IMG/VR virus record: IMGVR_UViG_3300042362_000235
Coordinates: 1 to 59,826 of that record
DNA from: a virus
Strand: one strand, 5' to 3'
Length of the DNA stretch: 59,826 bases
The notes under the pieces were generated by a model. The model had not been told where the DNA came from and ran no database searches. It saw nothing but the letters and a program-made list of their open reading frames with translations. Below, piece after piece: positions 29,749 through 38,997 of the stretch (within the stretch, counting starts at the first letter, position 1; the number at the start of each line of letters is the position of its first letter). A program made the position numbers and the translations under genes.

Positions 29749-32700
29749 GTGACCCAGCGAAACGATCTACCCCCAGCAACGTCCGTCAACTTCGAGCAGC
29801 GCGTTCGCGAAACGCTGATGACGTACCTGGGGCGTCAAGGCGATCCACTGGACCGCGGCGTCACGCTGCGCGATCTCGTCGATGCCGGCATCGCCAAGGT
29901 GTCGGACCGATACCTGTCGCGGCGCGGCGGGCCGCAAGGCGGCGGGCCTGTGCTCATCCCGGGAAGCGCAGAGTCTGCGGAACGGGACTTGACCCCGCCG
30001 CCAACGCCCACCGGGTTCAAGGTGACGGCCGGCATCTCTCACGTCTTCATCGAGCACGATGTGCCGCGCTATACGCAGGGCCGCGGGCACTTGAGGACGC
30101 ACGTCTACGCTGCAGCCGTCAACGAAGGCCAGGGGCTCCCCACGTTCGATGCGGCAGCCCCGGTGGGCCAGTTCGAGGGGACGTTCTACGCGCTGCCGAC
30201 AAACCCTTCGACGACGCTGTGCCTGTGGATCAAGTGGGAAACGCGCGATCAGGTCTTGAGTGTCGGCCCTGCCGGGGGCATCAACGGCCTGCAAGTCACT
30301 ACCGGCCAGGACGTATCTCTGCTGCTGGACGCACTCACGGGGGCGATCACCGAAGGCCAGCTCTACCAGACGCTGCGTGACCGCATCGACCTCATCGACG
30401 GCGTGCAGCCGGGGTCGGTCAACGACCGCATCCAGACTGAAGTCGGCAACCGTGCCGCCGCGCTCCTGGCGGAGGCTGACGCCCGGGCTGCAGCCGACGC
30501 AATCCTGTCGGCGGTCCAAGGAGCTTTTGGGGGAAGCGCCGGGCAGCTTGCGGCAGCAGTCCAGATCGAACAGCAGACGAGAATTGACCAAGACGCCGCA
30601 CTAGCTTCCCGGTCTGAGTTCGTGGCCGCGCAGTCGGCCAGCTCTGCCGCGGCCGTCGTTGTCGAGCAGCAAGCCCGATCCGACGCCGACTCAGCCATGG
30701 CGTCGCAGACCACCGCCCTGGCGGCGCGCCTGGGCGACAACGCCGCCGCGCTCCAGCTTGAGCAGCAGGCCAGGGCGGATGCCGATTCATCGCTGTCCTC
30801 GCAGGTGCTCACGCTGTCGTCTGCCGTCGGCGATGCCGACGCCGCCATCGAGGTCGAGCAGCAGGTCCGCGCCAGCGCGGATTCCGCCGTCGCCTCGCAG
30901 GCCACCACGCTGGCCACGGCGCTGGGCGCCAACTCTGCCGGCCTGTTCGAGGAAGCCCAGGCCCGCACCACGGCCGACGCGGCGGCCTCCAGCGTCGTCG
31001 CAGGGCTCAACGCCGCAGCCGGCGCCAACTCGGCCGGGCTGCTGACCGAGCAGCAAGCGCGGGCGGATGCCGACAGCGCCGCCGCGTCGAGCGTGGCGTC
31101 GCTGTCCGCGGCCGCCGGCAGCAACGCCGCGGCCATCGTGGCCGAGCAGACGACCCGGGCCAACGAAGACTCGACGCTGTCCAGCCAGATCACGACGCTG
31201 TCGAGCGACTACAGCACCAACAAGGCGCTGGTGCAGTCGCAGATCACGACGCTGACCAATGCCGACAGCGCCTTCGCCCAGCAGATCAACACCGTCCAGG
31301 CCGTGGCCAATGGGGTTGCGTTCGAGCCCGCAATCTCTTGGAACTTCGATGCCACCGTCGAGGGGTGGAACGTCGGCGGCGCGACGGGCTCCATCGTCAG
31401 GGGCGCGCTGCGGGTTGTCTCGACCGGCACCGACCCGATCATCAGCTCGCCGACGGCCTTAAGCGTCAACGGCGCCGTCAACACGCTGATCCGGGCTCGC
31501 GTGCGCCGGCTCGCCGGCACCGGCTGGCAGGGGCAGGTCTACTACTCCACCGCCGGCCACGGCTGGACGGAGGGGTTCCGCAAGATCATCCCGGACACCA
31601 CCGTCCTCAACGAGTGGCGCGTGCTCGAGTGGGACATGGCGGCGCTGACGACCGGCGGCAACGACTGGATCACCAGCACCATCGACACCATTCGCATCGA
31701 CCTGGGGACGACCGCGTCCGACCAGTTCGATGTCGACTGGATCGCCATCGGCCGCACGGGACAGGTCGCCTACACCGCGGCCATCCAGCAGGAATCGAGC
31801 GCCCGAGCCACCGCGGTTGGCACCATCGAGTCCAGGTTCACCGTCAAGGTGAACGCGGCGAACCACGTTGCCGGCTTCGGCCTCATCGCCACGGCCAACA
31901 ACGGCACGACGGTCAGCGACTTTGGCGTTGCCGCAGACCGCTTCTTCATCGCCCCGGCCGCCGTGGCCCAGGCCACCGCGCCCAGCGCAAACCTGTACAG
32001 CGGCTTCGTGTGGCTCGACACCAGCGTGACGCCCAACGTCACCCGGTACTGGAACGGCTCGACCTGGACGACGACCCCGCCCCGGCTGCCGTTCATCGTG
32101 CAGGCCACGCCGACCACGATCAACGGCGTGAGCGTGCCGGCCGGCGTCTACATCGACACGGCCTTCATCCGCGACGGCACGATCACCAGCGCGAAGATCG
32201 GCAACGCGACCATCGACAACGCCAAGATCGCAGACGTATCGGCCGGCAAGATCACTGGCGGCGCGATGCAGGTGGGCTCGTTCATCCAGTCGACGAACTA
32301 CACCAGCGGGACCAGCGGAGCCGGGTGGCGCATCAACGCTGACGGCACCGCAGAGCTTCAGGCCGCCTACATCCGGGGCAACATCTCCGCAGCGAACATT
32401 GGCGCCAACACGATCACGGCCGACAAGATCGACACCCGCGGCCTCGACATCAAGGATGCCAGTGGCAACGTCATCTTCTCGTCCGGGGTCAACCTTGCTT
32501 CCAGCCGCGTCAACCCGGCCGCCGGCTGGCTGAACTCCAACATCACGGTCAGCGCAGGCCAGCTCGCCGGCATCGGCACGCCGGGCGTCGTGGTGGACAA
32601 CTCGTACCAGACCATCGGCCAGAACCTGCTTCCGGCCTCGGACCAGACGCAGGGCTCAACGTGGATGCGGGCCTACAGCCCCAACGGGGCGACGTTCAAC

Positions 32701-35700
32701 AACGGTTCGGGCGGCGTTTTCCCGCAGCTTTCGCGCCTGATCTGGTCGACGGCACCAAACAGCAACCTATTCGTCCTTCGCGGCGGCACGCTGAATTCCG
32801 TGGCAGTTCAGCAGACCAACCGCCACACCGGCACCGTAGACGGCGACAACGACGGTTCCAGCAATACGACTGCAGCCGACTTTGTCTTTGGCATCGCCAG
32901 CGGCATCTACATCGACACCGAGCAGCACGCATGGGTGCCGGTCACCCCGGGCGAGCGCATCTGCGCCTCGGCCTACGTTGCCACGCACCGCTGCCGGACG
33001 CTGCTGTTCATTGCCTTTCAGTCGTTCGATGACAACGGGAACGTCACGGAGTCTTACGCAGGCTTTGTGGAGCCGACCTCCAGAACGACGTGGTCCGCAG
33101 ACGGGCAGACCCGTCGACTTGACCAGTTCCAGCGCCCCTACGTCGTTGCCACGGTGCCTGCCGGGGCAACTCGCGCGGGCCTTCGCATCCGCAAGTACAA
33201 CACGGTTGCCGGTCAATCAGATTCGTGGGTCTGGATCGCCGGCCCGCAGATCGAGAAGGTCGCCGCCAACACTACCGGCCCGAGCCCGTACATGCCCGGC
33301 CCGCCGTCCGACACCCGGCAGCTTGGCTTTGCAGGCGACATCGACGCTCAGCGCAACAGCCGCATCACGGTCGACGGCAGCGGCGTGCTTCAGGGCGTTG
33401 GTACGACCGGCGTCACCGTCGCCAACAACCAGATCGGCATCAACGCCAGCGGTCAGGTCTATGGGCTCGGTGCTGGCAACGGGATCGCGGTCAGCAACAA
33501 CCAGATCACCGTCAATTCAGACGGCCAGCTTGCCGGCATTGGATCGTCGGGGGTCGTTGTCGACGTTGACTACGCCCCGAGCGACTCCAACGCCATCACC
33601 GACCCCAACTTCACGAAGTACGCCACCGGCCGGCTGGGTCACTTCAACCTATGGAATGGCTGGTCGATCACATCCACCGCGGGAGAAAACAACTCCCCGG
33701 GCGCGATTCTCAATGTCACGGGGGGCGGGGTATTTCGGGACATCTACCATCGCCGCCGCATCGTGGCCGAGCCTGGAGAGCGCTGGTACATCCGTGCCCG
33801 TATTCGCGTCAGCGCATCGTTTACCGACGGCGGCGGCCTGATGCTTGGCTGCAGCTCGCTCAACTCCAGCGGCACCGACTTGGCGAACTGGCCTGCCATC
33901 AGCGTCAACACTAGCGTCAGCGGGGGCATTGCCCGAAACACCTGGGTGTGGGTCGAGGGCGAGATCACAACTTCGCCGTCGCTTGCCATTGCATACGTCC
34001 AGCCTTGGATCAGCGTTCGTGAAACTGCCGCGGACGGCACTGTGCGAGTGTCGTACTGGTACTTCGGCAAAGTGGCCCAGGGCGCGACTGTCGGCGCAAC
34101 GTGGGGCACGAACGTCTCAGGCCGACCGTCGAACCTTGCCGGCCTGTCGGGCAGCGAGGCGATCCAGAACACACAGATCACGGTCAGCAACGGCGCCATC
34201 CAGGGCATCGGCACAGGCGCCGGCACGCTGATCGACGCCACGAAGGTCGCGGGCGACAACCTGATCCCTGACCCGACCTTCCTGAACCCGGCCTACTGGA
34301 CGGGCGGGTGGGAAGCCACCCCAGGCAGCACCTTCGCGTCGATGTCCGCGTTCCGGTGGGTCAGCAGCGGCGCTGCCAACGAGCCGCCAGCAGCGCTGCA
34401 GTTAAACAACTCCGCCGGCAGCGGCGACTTCACCGGAGGACGCATCGTTGTCGAGCAAGGCGGCACATACCGGTTGCGGATGCGCGTTTACAAGGCTGGC
34501 GCGTGTTCGGGCGTGGTGTGGGCGGGTTTGCACGTTCCCAATCAGGCGTGGTGGACGGCGCTGCCGCAGAACACTCCCGGCGACCCGACGGCCGGTATCA
34601 ACTGGTCAGCCATTCCGCAAGACGCCTGGGCGACCTATGAGTCGTTCTTGACCGTCACTGGGGCCGGTACGGCGCAGATGCAGCCCCGCATCCGCAACGT
34701 CATCACGGCTGGCAACTTCTACTTCACGATGGAGTTGCAGCGGGCGACGACCGCTGAACTGTTCCGCGTGCAGTACGGGACCGGCAACCTGATGCGGAAC
34801 TCCAGCTTCGAGCTTTACACGGGCACAAGCGGGATCCCGGATACGTTCCAGCTCATCGGCGCGAACGGTGCGACGGTGACGCCTTCGGTCGTGACGTCCC
34901 CCGCCCTGCACGGAAGCCGCGCGTTCCAGATCGCCGTGACCAGCACGACTGGCGCGTCCGGCGTCGGCGTGATCTACGGCCAGACCGCGGCCGATGCGGT
35001 CACTGTGGTCGAGGGGCTGCGGTACTGTCTGTCGGGCTACTTCCGCAGCACAACGACGGCGTACAGGGCGCGCCTGGACATCCTGTGGTACTCCGACGCA
35101 GCCGCGACCGTGCAGGTTGGCTCGACCGTTGCATACGACCAAGCTCTGACGACGGCCAACGCTTGGGAGCGCGTCACGGCGCCTGCCGTTGTCGCGCCGT
35201 CAGGAGCCGTGCGGGCGCGCGTGCGCGTTGGGCTGCAGCGGCCCAGTACCGGAGACACGACCCTGGGAACGGTCCAGATTGACGCCGTGCAATTCCAGGC
35301 GTCTGACGCCTCCACTGCGTACAACGTCAGCCAGTTTGACAAGGTCGGAACCGACAACCCGATCAACACGGCCAACATCTCGACGTACATCGCGGCTGGC
35401 GCCATTGGCAACGCCTACATCGGCAACTTCATCCAGTCGACGAACTTCAACGGGGTCATCGACGAGAGCGGCAACATCACCAGCAACGGCACTGTTGGCT
35501 GGGCTATTGGCAAGGGCGGCCAGCTCGTAGCGCACTCCGGCACGTTCCGGGGGACGGTGTCGGCAGGAAGCAGCCCTGCGGTCAGTGGCAACACGATGAG
35601 CGGCTCGGGTGCCGTATTCAACCCGAGCGGCACGTTCGCCATCGGCAACTCGTCCGGCAACCTGTCCTTCAACGGCACGACGCTGACGGTCAACGGCAAC

Positions 35701-36102
35701 CTCATCGCTACCGGCAACCTGCAGGCCAACGCAATCACCAAGAGCTACGGCGTGACGTCCACGAGCGCCACTGGTACTGGCGCAGGCTCTCAGACGGCGG
35801 CCATCATCACGGTGACAAACAGCAACACCGAGATTTCGATCTTCTCTGGCGGAATTGTCAACGGCGCGGGTGGTAGTGGAAACGCGACCCTCCAGCTCCA
35901 GCGGTACGAAGGCAACAACCCCGGCAACAAGGTCAACCTGACCACCCTGTTCGGCCCCATCGACGTTCCGTTCGGCGCCGTCTTCTCGTTCCCGCCATTC
36001 GTCGATGTCCGCAACGCGGGTACGTTCACCTACGAAATCTGGAAGACGACCGGCCCAGGCATCGGCGCCAGGACGATCCTGCTTCAGGAGTTCAAGCGAT
36101 GA
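29749..36102 (+). CDS. Giant tail-fibre/host-recognition protein with gpJ-like modules
   Basis: A 2117-residue protein starting at GTG 29749. Residues about 1-210 form a fibre-base domain. Residues 230-520 are a long coiled coil with EQQARADADS repeats, like those of gpJ-type tip proteins. About residues 520-680 (ISWNFDATVEGWNVGG) and four later modules beginning NLLPASDQ, AITDPNFTKY, NLIPDPTFL and NLMRNSSFEL look like carbohydrate-binding beta sandwiches. Five short G-x-GIG motifs separate modules. SAKIGNATIDNAKI and FIQST repeats resemble the central domain of gpJ. It should determine host range. Confidence 0.85.
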   Translation: MTQRNDLPPATSVNFEQRVRETLMTYLGRQGDPLDRGVTLRDLVDAGIAKVSDRYLSRRGGPQGGGPVLIPGSAESAERDLTPPPTPTGFKVTAGISHVFIEHDVPRYTQGRGHLRTHVYAAAVNEGQGLPTFDAAAPVGQFEGTFYALPTNPSTTLCLWIKWETRDQVLSVGPAGGINGLQVTTGQDVSLLLDALTGAITEGQLYQTLRDRIDLIDGVQPGSVNDRIQTEVGNRAAALLAEADARAAADAILSAVQGAFGGSAGQLAAAVQIEQQTRIDQDAALASRSEFVAAQSASSAAAVVVEQQARSDADSAMASQTTALAARLGDNAAALQLEQQARADADSSLSSQVLTLSSAVGDADAAIEVEQQVRASADSAVASQATTLATALGANSAGLFEEAQARTTADAAASSVVAGLNAAAGANSAGLLTEQQARADADSAAASSVASLSAAAGSNAAAIVAEQTTRANEDSTLSSQITTLSSDYSTNKALVQSQITTLTNADSAFAQQINTVQAVANGVAFEPAISWNFDATVEGWNVGGATGSIVRGALRVVSTGTDPIISSPTALSVNGAVNTLIRARVRRLAGTGWQGQVYYSTAGHGWTEGFRKIIPDTTVLNEWRVLEWDMAALTTGGNDWITSTIDTIRIDLGTTASDQFDVDWIAIGRTGQVAYTAAIQQESSARATAVGTIESRFTVKVNAANHVAGFGLIATANNGTTVSDFGVAADRFFIAPAAVAQATAPSANLYSGFVWLDTSVTPNVTRYWNGSTWTTTPPRLPFIVQATPTTINGVSVPAGVYIDTAFIRDGTITSAKIGNATIDNAKIADVSAGKITGGAMQVGSFIQSTNYTSGTSGAGWRINADGTAELQAAYIRGNISAANIGANTITADKIDTRGLDIKDASGNVIFSSGVNLASSRVNPAAGWLNSNITVSAGQLAGIGTPGVVVDNSYQTIGQNLLPASDQTQGSTWMRAYSPNGATFNNGSGGVFPQLSRLIWSTAPNSNLFVLRGGTLNSVAVQQTNRHTGTVDGDNDGSSNTTAADFVFGIASGIYIDTEQHAWVPVTPGERICASAYVATHRCRTLLFIAFQSFDDNGNVTESYAGFVEPTSRTTWSADGQTRRLDQFQRPYVVATVPAGATRAGLRIRKYNTVAGQSDSWVWIAGPQIEKVAANTTGPSPYMPGPPSDTRQLGFAGDIDAQRNSRITVDGSGVLQGVGTTGVTVANNQIGINASGQVYGLGAGNGIAVSNNQITVNSDGQLAGIGSSGVVVDVDYAPSDSNAITDPNFTKYATGRLGHFNLWNGWSITSTAGENNSPGAILNVTGGGVFRDIYHRRRIVAEPGERWYIRARIRVSASFTDGGGLMLGCSSLNSSGTDLANWPAISVNTSVSGGIARNTWVWVEGEITTSPSLAIAYVQPWISVRETAADGTVRVSYWYFGKVAQGATVGATWGTNVSGRPSNLAGLSGSEAIQNTQITVSNGAIQGIGTGAGTLIDATKVAGDNLIPDPTFLNPAYWTGGWEATPGSTFASMSAFRWVSSGAANEPPAALQLNNSAGSGDFTGGRIVVEQGGTYRLRMRVYKAGACSGVVWAGLHVPNQAWWTALPQNTPGDPTAGINWSAIPQDAWATYESFLTVTGAGTAQMQPRIRNVITAGNFYFTMELQRATTAELFRVQYGTGNLMRNSSFELYTGTSGIPDTFQLIGANGATVTPSVVTSPALHGSRAFQIAVTSTTGASGVGVIYGQTAADAVTVVEGLRYCLSGYFRSTTTAYRARLDILWYSDAAATVQVGSTVAYDQALTTANAWERVTAPAVVAPSGAVRARVRVGLQRPSTGDTTLGTVQIDAVQFQASDASTAYNVSQFDKVGTDNPINTANISTYIAAGAIGNAYIGNFIQSTNFNGVIDESGNITSNGTVGWAIGKGGQLVAHSGTFRGTVSAGSSPAVSGNTMSGSGAVFNPSGTFAIGNSSGNLSFNGTTLTVNGNLIATGNLQANAITKSYGVTSTSATGTGAGSQTAAIITVTNSNTEISIFSGGIVNGAGGSGNATLQLQRYEGNNPGNKVNLTTLFGPIDVPFGAVFSFPPFVDVRNAGTFTYEIWKTTGPGIGARTILLQEFKR

Positions 36103-36683
36103 GTCTGTTTGCCATCATCAAGCAGGGCAGCGGCATCATTGACCGTGTCTTCTCCGGGCGCGCAGAAGATGCGCAGCTTCAGGTCATGGCTGGTGAGGAG
36201 CTGGCGCCGCTGGACGCCCCGCTGATCGACCCTCCATCGCCGGTTTACACCCCTGTGCTCGACGAGGGTGTTGTGGTGTGGCGCGACTTGCGATCCATGG
36301 ATAGCCTGCGCCACGACAAATGGGAAGCGATCAAGGCTGATCGCAAACACCGCATCGACGCGGGCTTTGCCTGGGGCGAGTGTGTCTTCGACTCAAGTGA
36401 GGCGTCCCGTGCAAACATCAGCGGCGCGGCAACCGGCGCAGTCGCTGCCATGTCGGCCGGTCTGCCGTTCTCAGTGATCTGGACGCTCAAGGACAACACG
36501 ACTGTCCGGCTTGATGCCCGTCAGATGATCGAGGTCGGGCTGGCGCTCATGGCGCATGTCGACGCCCAGCACGAGGTGGCTCGGAATCTGCGCCTGCAGA
36601 TCGACGCTGCGCAGACCCCGGAGGAAATCGACGCCATCACCTGGGCAGAAGATGACCCTTCCAATGCCTCGACCGCAGCTTAA
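36099..36683 (+). CDS. DUF4376-type tail-fibre-associated protein
   Basis: A 194-residue protein joined by ATGA to the fibre gene. The C-terminal DUF4376 region is clear: RHDKWEAIKADRKHRIDAGF, DSSEASRANISGAATGAV, WTLKDNTTVRLDARQMIEVGLALMAHVDAQHEVARNLRLQI and TPEEIDAITWAED. Such proteins follow tail-fibre genes and are probably fibre tips or assembly factors. Confidence 0.86.
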   Translation: MSLFAIIKQGSGIIDRVFSGRAEDAQLQVMAGEELAPLDAPLIDPPSPVYTPVLDEGVVVWRDLRSMDSLRHDKWEAIKADRKHRIDAGFAWGECVFDSSEASRANISGAATGAVAAMSAGLPFSVIWTLKDNTTVRLDARQMIEVGLALMAHVDAQHEVARNLRLQIDAAQTPEEIDAITWAEDDPSNASTAA

Positions 36684-36701
36684 CCACGACAGGAGGGTTA
36701 C

Positions 36702-37511
36702 ATGCCCAAGTCCACCCGCCGCGTCACCTTCACCCGCTCGGTGACCTTCACCTTCACGGCCGAATTCGCCAACTACGTCGGGCAAACCGACGCCGACGCC
36801 CTGACGGCGGCCAACCTGCCCGGCGGCGTCAACTCCATCGGCGAGCTGCTGGCCGGCTCCCTGGCAGCCAACGGGCAGCGCTCCCCGGGCGCTTGGAGCG
36901 TGTCTGGCTCGGGCGTCTTGGTCGAGCCCATTGGCCTGTTCGTCCCCGGCTTCGTCTACACGATCGGCCAGCGCGTGGCGCCCTCGAGCAACCCAGCCGA
37001 CCGCATCTTCATCGTGTCTGCGCGCACCGGCAACTTCCAGTCCGGCGCCAGCGAGCCGACCTGGAACACCACCATCGGGCAGACCACGGCCAGCACCAAC
37101 GTCACCTTCATGGCGGTAGCCAAGTTCACCGCCCCGCTGACGCGAGCCAACTCGACGGCCTACACCGCCGGCCAGATCATCCGGCCGGCGGCCAACTCGC
37201 TCAAGGAGTTCCTCGTCACCACCGGCGGCACCTCCGCGGCATCGGCGCCCAGCTTCGTCGGCGCCAACGACGCCATTGGCGCCAGCTTTGCCGACGGCAC
37301 GGCGACGCTGCTGTGCATCGCGGGCGCAGCCGACTATGCCGCGCTGACCAGCTACTTCCTGGGCGACGTCGTGACACCCAACAGTTCCAGCTCGGAGGAG
37401 TACGTCTGCGTCACCGCCGGCCGCACCGACACGTCGGCCAGCACGGCGCTGACGGCCACGGTGGGCAACAACGTCACCGTTGGCACCGCGGCCTTCCGCC
37501 GCGTGGTTTGA
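36702..37511 (+). CDS. Fibre or tail-spike accessory protein with three beta repeats
   Basis: A 269-residue protein, start ATG 36702 behind AGGAGGG. After SVTFTFTAEFANYVGQTDADALTAANLPGGV come three related units: YTIGQRVAPSSNPADRIFIV, YTAGQIIRPAANSLKEFLVT and YFLGDVVTPNSSSSEEYVCV, each followed by a Gly/Thr-rich strand. They look like carbohydrate-binding (CBM5/12-like) hairpins. It is probably part of the receptor-binding apparatus. Confidence 0.74.
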   Translation: MPKSTRRVTFTRSVTFTFTAEFANYVGQTDADALTAANLPGGVNSIGELLAGSLAANGQRSPGAWSVSGSGVLVEPIGLFVPGFVYTIGQRVAPSSNPADRIFIVSARTGNFQSGASEPTWNTTIGQTTASTNVTFMAVAKFTAPLTRANSTAYTAGQIIRPAANSLKEFLVTTGGTSAASAPSFVGANDAIGASFADGTATLLCIAGAADYAALTSYFLGDVVTPNSSSSEEYVCVTAGRTDTSASTALTATVGNNVTVGTAAFRRVV

Positions 37512-37519
37512 CACGTCGT

Positions 37520-37539
37520 CGTGGCAAGCATGGCACCGT
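37520..37539 (+). repeat. Repeated intergenic element, copy 5, part of a perfect inverted repeat
   Basis: CGTGGCAAGCATGGCACCGT. Its core GCAAGCATGGC (37524-37534) is repeated inverted as GCCATGCTTGC (37545-37555), giving an 11-bp stem with a 10-nt loop. The ATG of the acetyltransferase gene (37548) lies in the right arm. Confidence 0.7.
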
Positions 37540-37547
37540 AGCGCGCC

Positions 37548-37964
37548 ATGCTTGCGCTCGACTACGACCTCGCCCGGGTGGCCGCGTTCATGCGCGGCCT
37601 GCTGCCCGGCCTGGCGCTGTCGGAGCGGATGCAGGCGATCGGCCTGCGCCGCGGCAGCCGGCTGGTGGCCGGGGTGCTCTACGAGGGGCACAACGGCCGC
37701 AACGTCTGGATGCACGTCGCGGCCGAGCCCGGAGCGCACTGGCTCAACCGCGACTACCTGCGGGCCTGCTTCGCCTACCCGTTCGTCGTCTGCGGAGTGG
37801 ATCGAGTCAGCGGCTACGTGGATGCGAGCAATGCACGCTCGCGGCGGTTCTGCGAGCGCCTGGGGTTCCGCGAGGAGGCGCGCCTGATCGGCGCCGCCCC
37901 CGACGGCGGTGACGTGGTGATCTACGCGATGTGGCGGCTGGAATGCCGCTGGCTAGGAGGGTGA
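37548..37964 (+). CDS. GNAT-family acetyltransferase
   Basis: A 138-residue protein of the GNAT fold. SRLVAGVLYEGHNGRNVWMHVAAEPGAHWLNRDYLRACFAYPF and GYVDASNARSRRFCERLGFREEARL carry the expected acetyl-CoA binding pattern near the NARSRRFCERLGF helix. Related podoviruses often encode such an enzyme near fibre genes. The start has no visible ribosome-binding site and lies in an inverted repeat, so translation may be controlled. Substrate unknown. Confidence 0.84.
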   Translation: MLALDYDLARVAAFMRGLLPGLALSERMQAIGLRRGSRLVAGVLYEGHNGRNVWMHVAAEPGAHWLNRDYLRACFAYPFVVCGVDRVSGYVDASNARSRRFCERLGFREEARLIGAAPDGGDVVIYAMWRLECRWLGG

Positions 37965-37967
37965 ACG

Positions 37968-38996
37968 ATGGGTTCCAAGGGAGGCTCCAGCGCGCCGCCG
38001 CCGGATCCGCGCCTGGTCGAGGCGCAGATTCGCTCGATGGGCGTGCAGGATGATGTCATCCAGCGCATCATGGCCAACGCCGACACGCTGGCCCCGATCC
38101 AGCGCGAGCAGATGGAGTTCGGGCTCGACGCCGCGCGCGCGGGCTTTGCTCAGTCGCAGGCCGACCGCGAGTGGATGCTGACGCGCCGGGCGATGCTCTC
38201 CGGCGTGCAGGACCGCCTGGTGCAGGACGCCCGCGACTTTGACCGCGCGCAGCGCACCGACGAGCTGGCCACCGAGGCCGGCGCCGACGTGAACGCTGCG
38301 GCAGCCAACGCGCGCGACCAGTCGCAGCGTGCAATGACGCGCATGGGCGTGATGCCCGGTTCCGGGCGCGCCGCCGGGCAGGACGCCCGCATGGTGCTGG
38401 GACAGACCGCCATGCTGGCCGGCGCCAAGAACAACGCGCGCCGCGCCGCCAGGGCCGAGGGCTACGCGCTGACCGACCGCGCCACCAACGCGCTGGCCGG
38501 CTACCCGGCGATGGGCATGCAGGCCACCGGCGCCGGGGCTGGGCTGGCCGCCAGCGGCGTCAACATCGTCAACGCGGCCGGCGCCGGCATGAATGCCGGG
38601 TACGGCGCCGCGGCCGGTGTGGCCGGGCAGATGGGCTCGAACGCCACCGGCATGTACGGCGCGCAGGCCAGCTACAAGAACGCGCAGGACCAGCTGGCCG
38701 CGCAGAACGACCCCTGGAACACCATCCTGGGCGCTGCTGCTGGCGTGGGCACGTCGTGGGCACTGGGCAAGGCGTCCGATCGCCGCCTCAAGACCGACAT
38801 CGTGCAGGTGGACCGCGACGAGCGCACCGGGCTGAACCTCTACGAGTTCGCCTACCGCGACGGCGACGGCCGACGCTTCCGCGGCGTCATGGCCGACGAG
38901 GTGGAGCGCGTGGATCCGCAGGCGGTGAGCTACGACGACCTAGGCTTCGCGCGCGTGGACTACGCGCGCCTCGGGCTCGAGATGACGGAGGCGTGA
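37968..38996 (+). CDS. Virion protein with C-terminal S74 chaperone domain
   Basis: A 342-residue protein. The N-terminal two thirds are helical and Ala/Gly-rich (RMGVMPGSGRAAGQDARMVLGQTAMLAGAKNNARRAA), as in ejection proteins. The C-terminus has the Peptidase_S74 intramolecular chaperone: KASDRRLKTDIVQVDRDERTGLNLYEFAYRD, RRFRGVMADEVERVDPQAVSYDD and DYARLGLEM. The Ser in SDRRLKTD is the likely self-cleavage site. It is probably cleaved and packaged as an internal virion protein. Confidence 0.82.
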   Translation: MGSKGGSSAPPPDPRLVEAQIRSMGVQDDVIQRIMANADTLAPIQREQMEFGLDAARAGFAQSQADREWMLTRRAMLSGVQDRLVQDARDFDRAQRTDELATEAGADVNAAAANARDQSQRAMTRMGVMPGSGRAAGQDARMVLGQTAMLAGAKNNARRAARAEGYALTDRATNALAGYPAMGMQATGAGAGLAASGVNIVNAAGAGMNAGYGAAAGVAGQMGSNATGMYGAQASYKNAQDQLAAQNDPWNTILGAAAGVGTSWALGKASDRRLKTDIVQVDRDERTGLNLYEFAYRDGDGRRFRGVMADEVERVDPQAVSYDDLGFARVDYARLGLEMTEA

Positions 38997-38997
38997 C

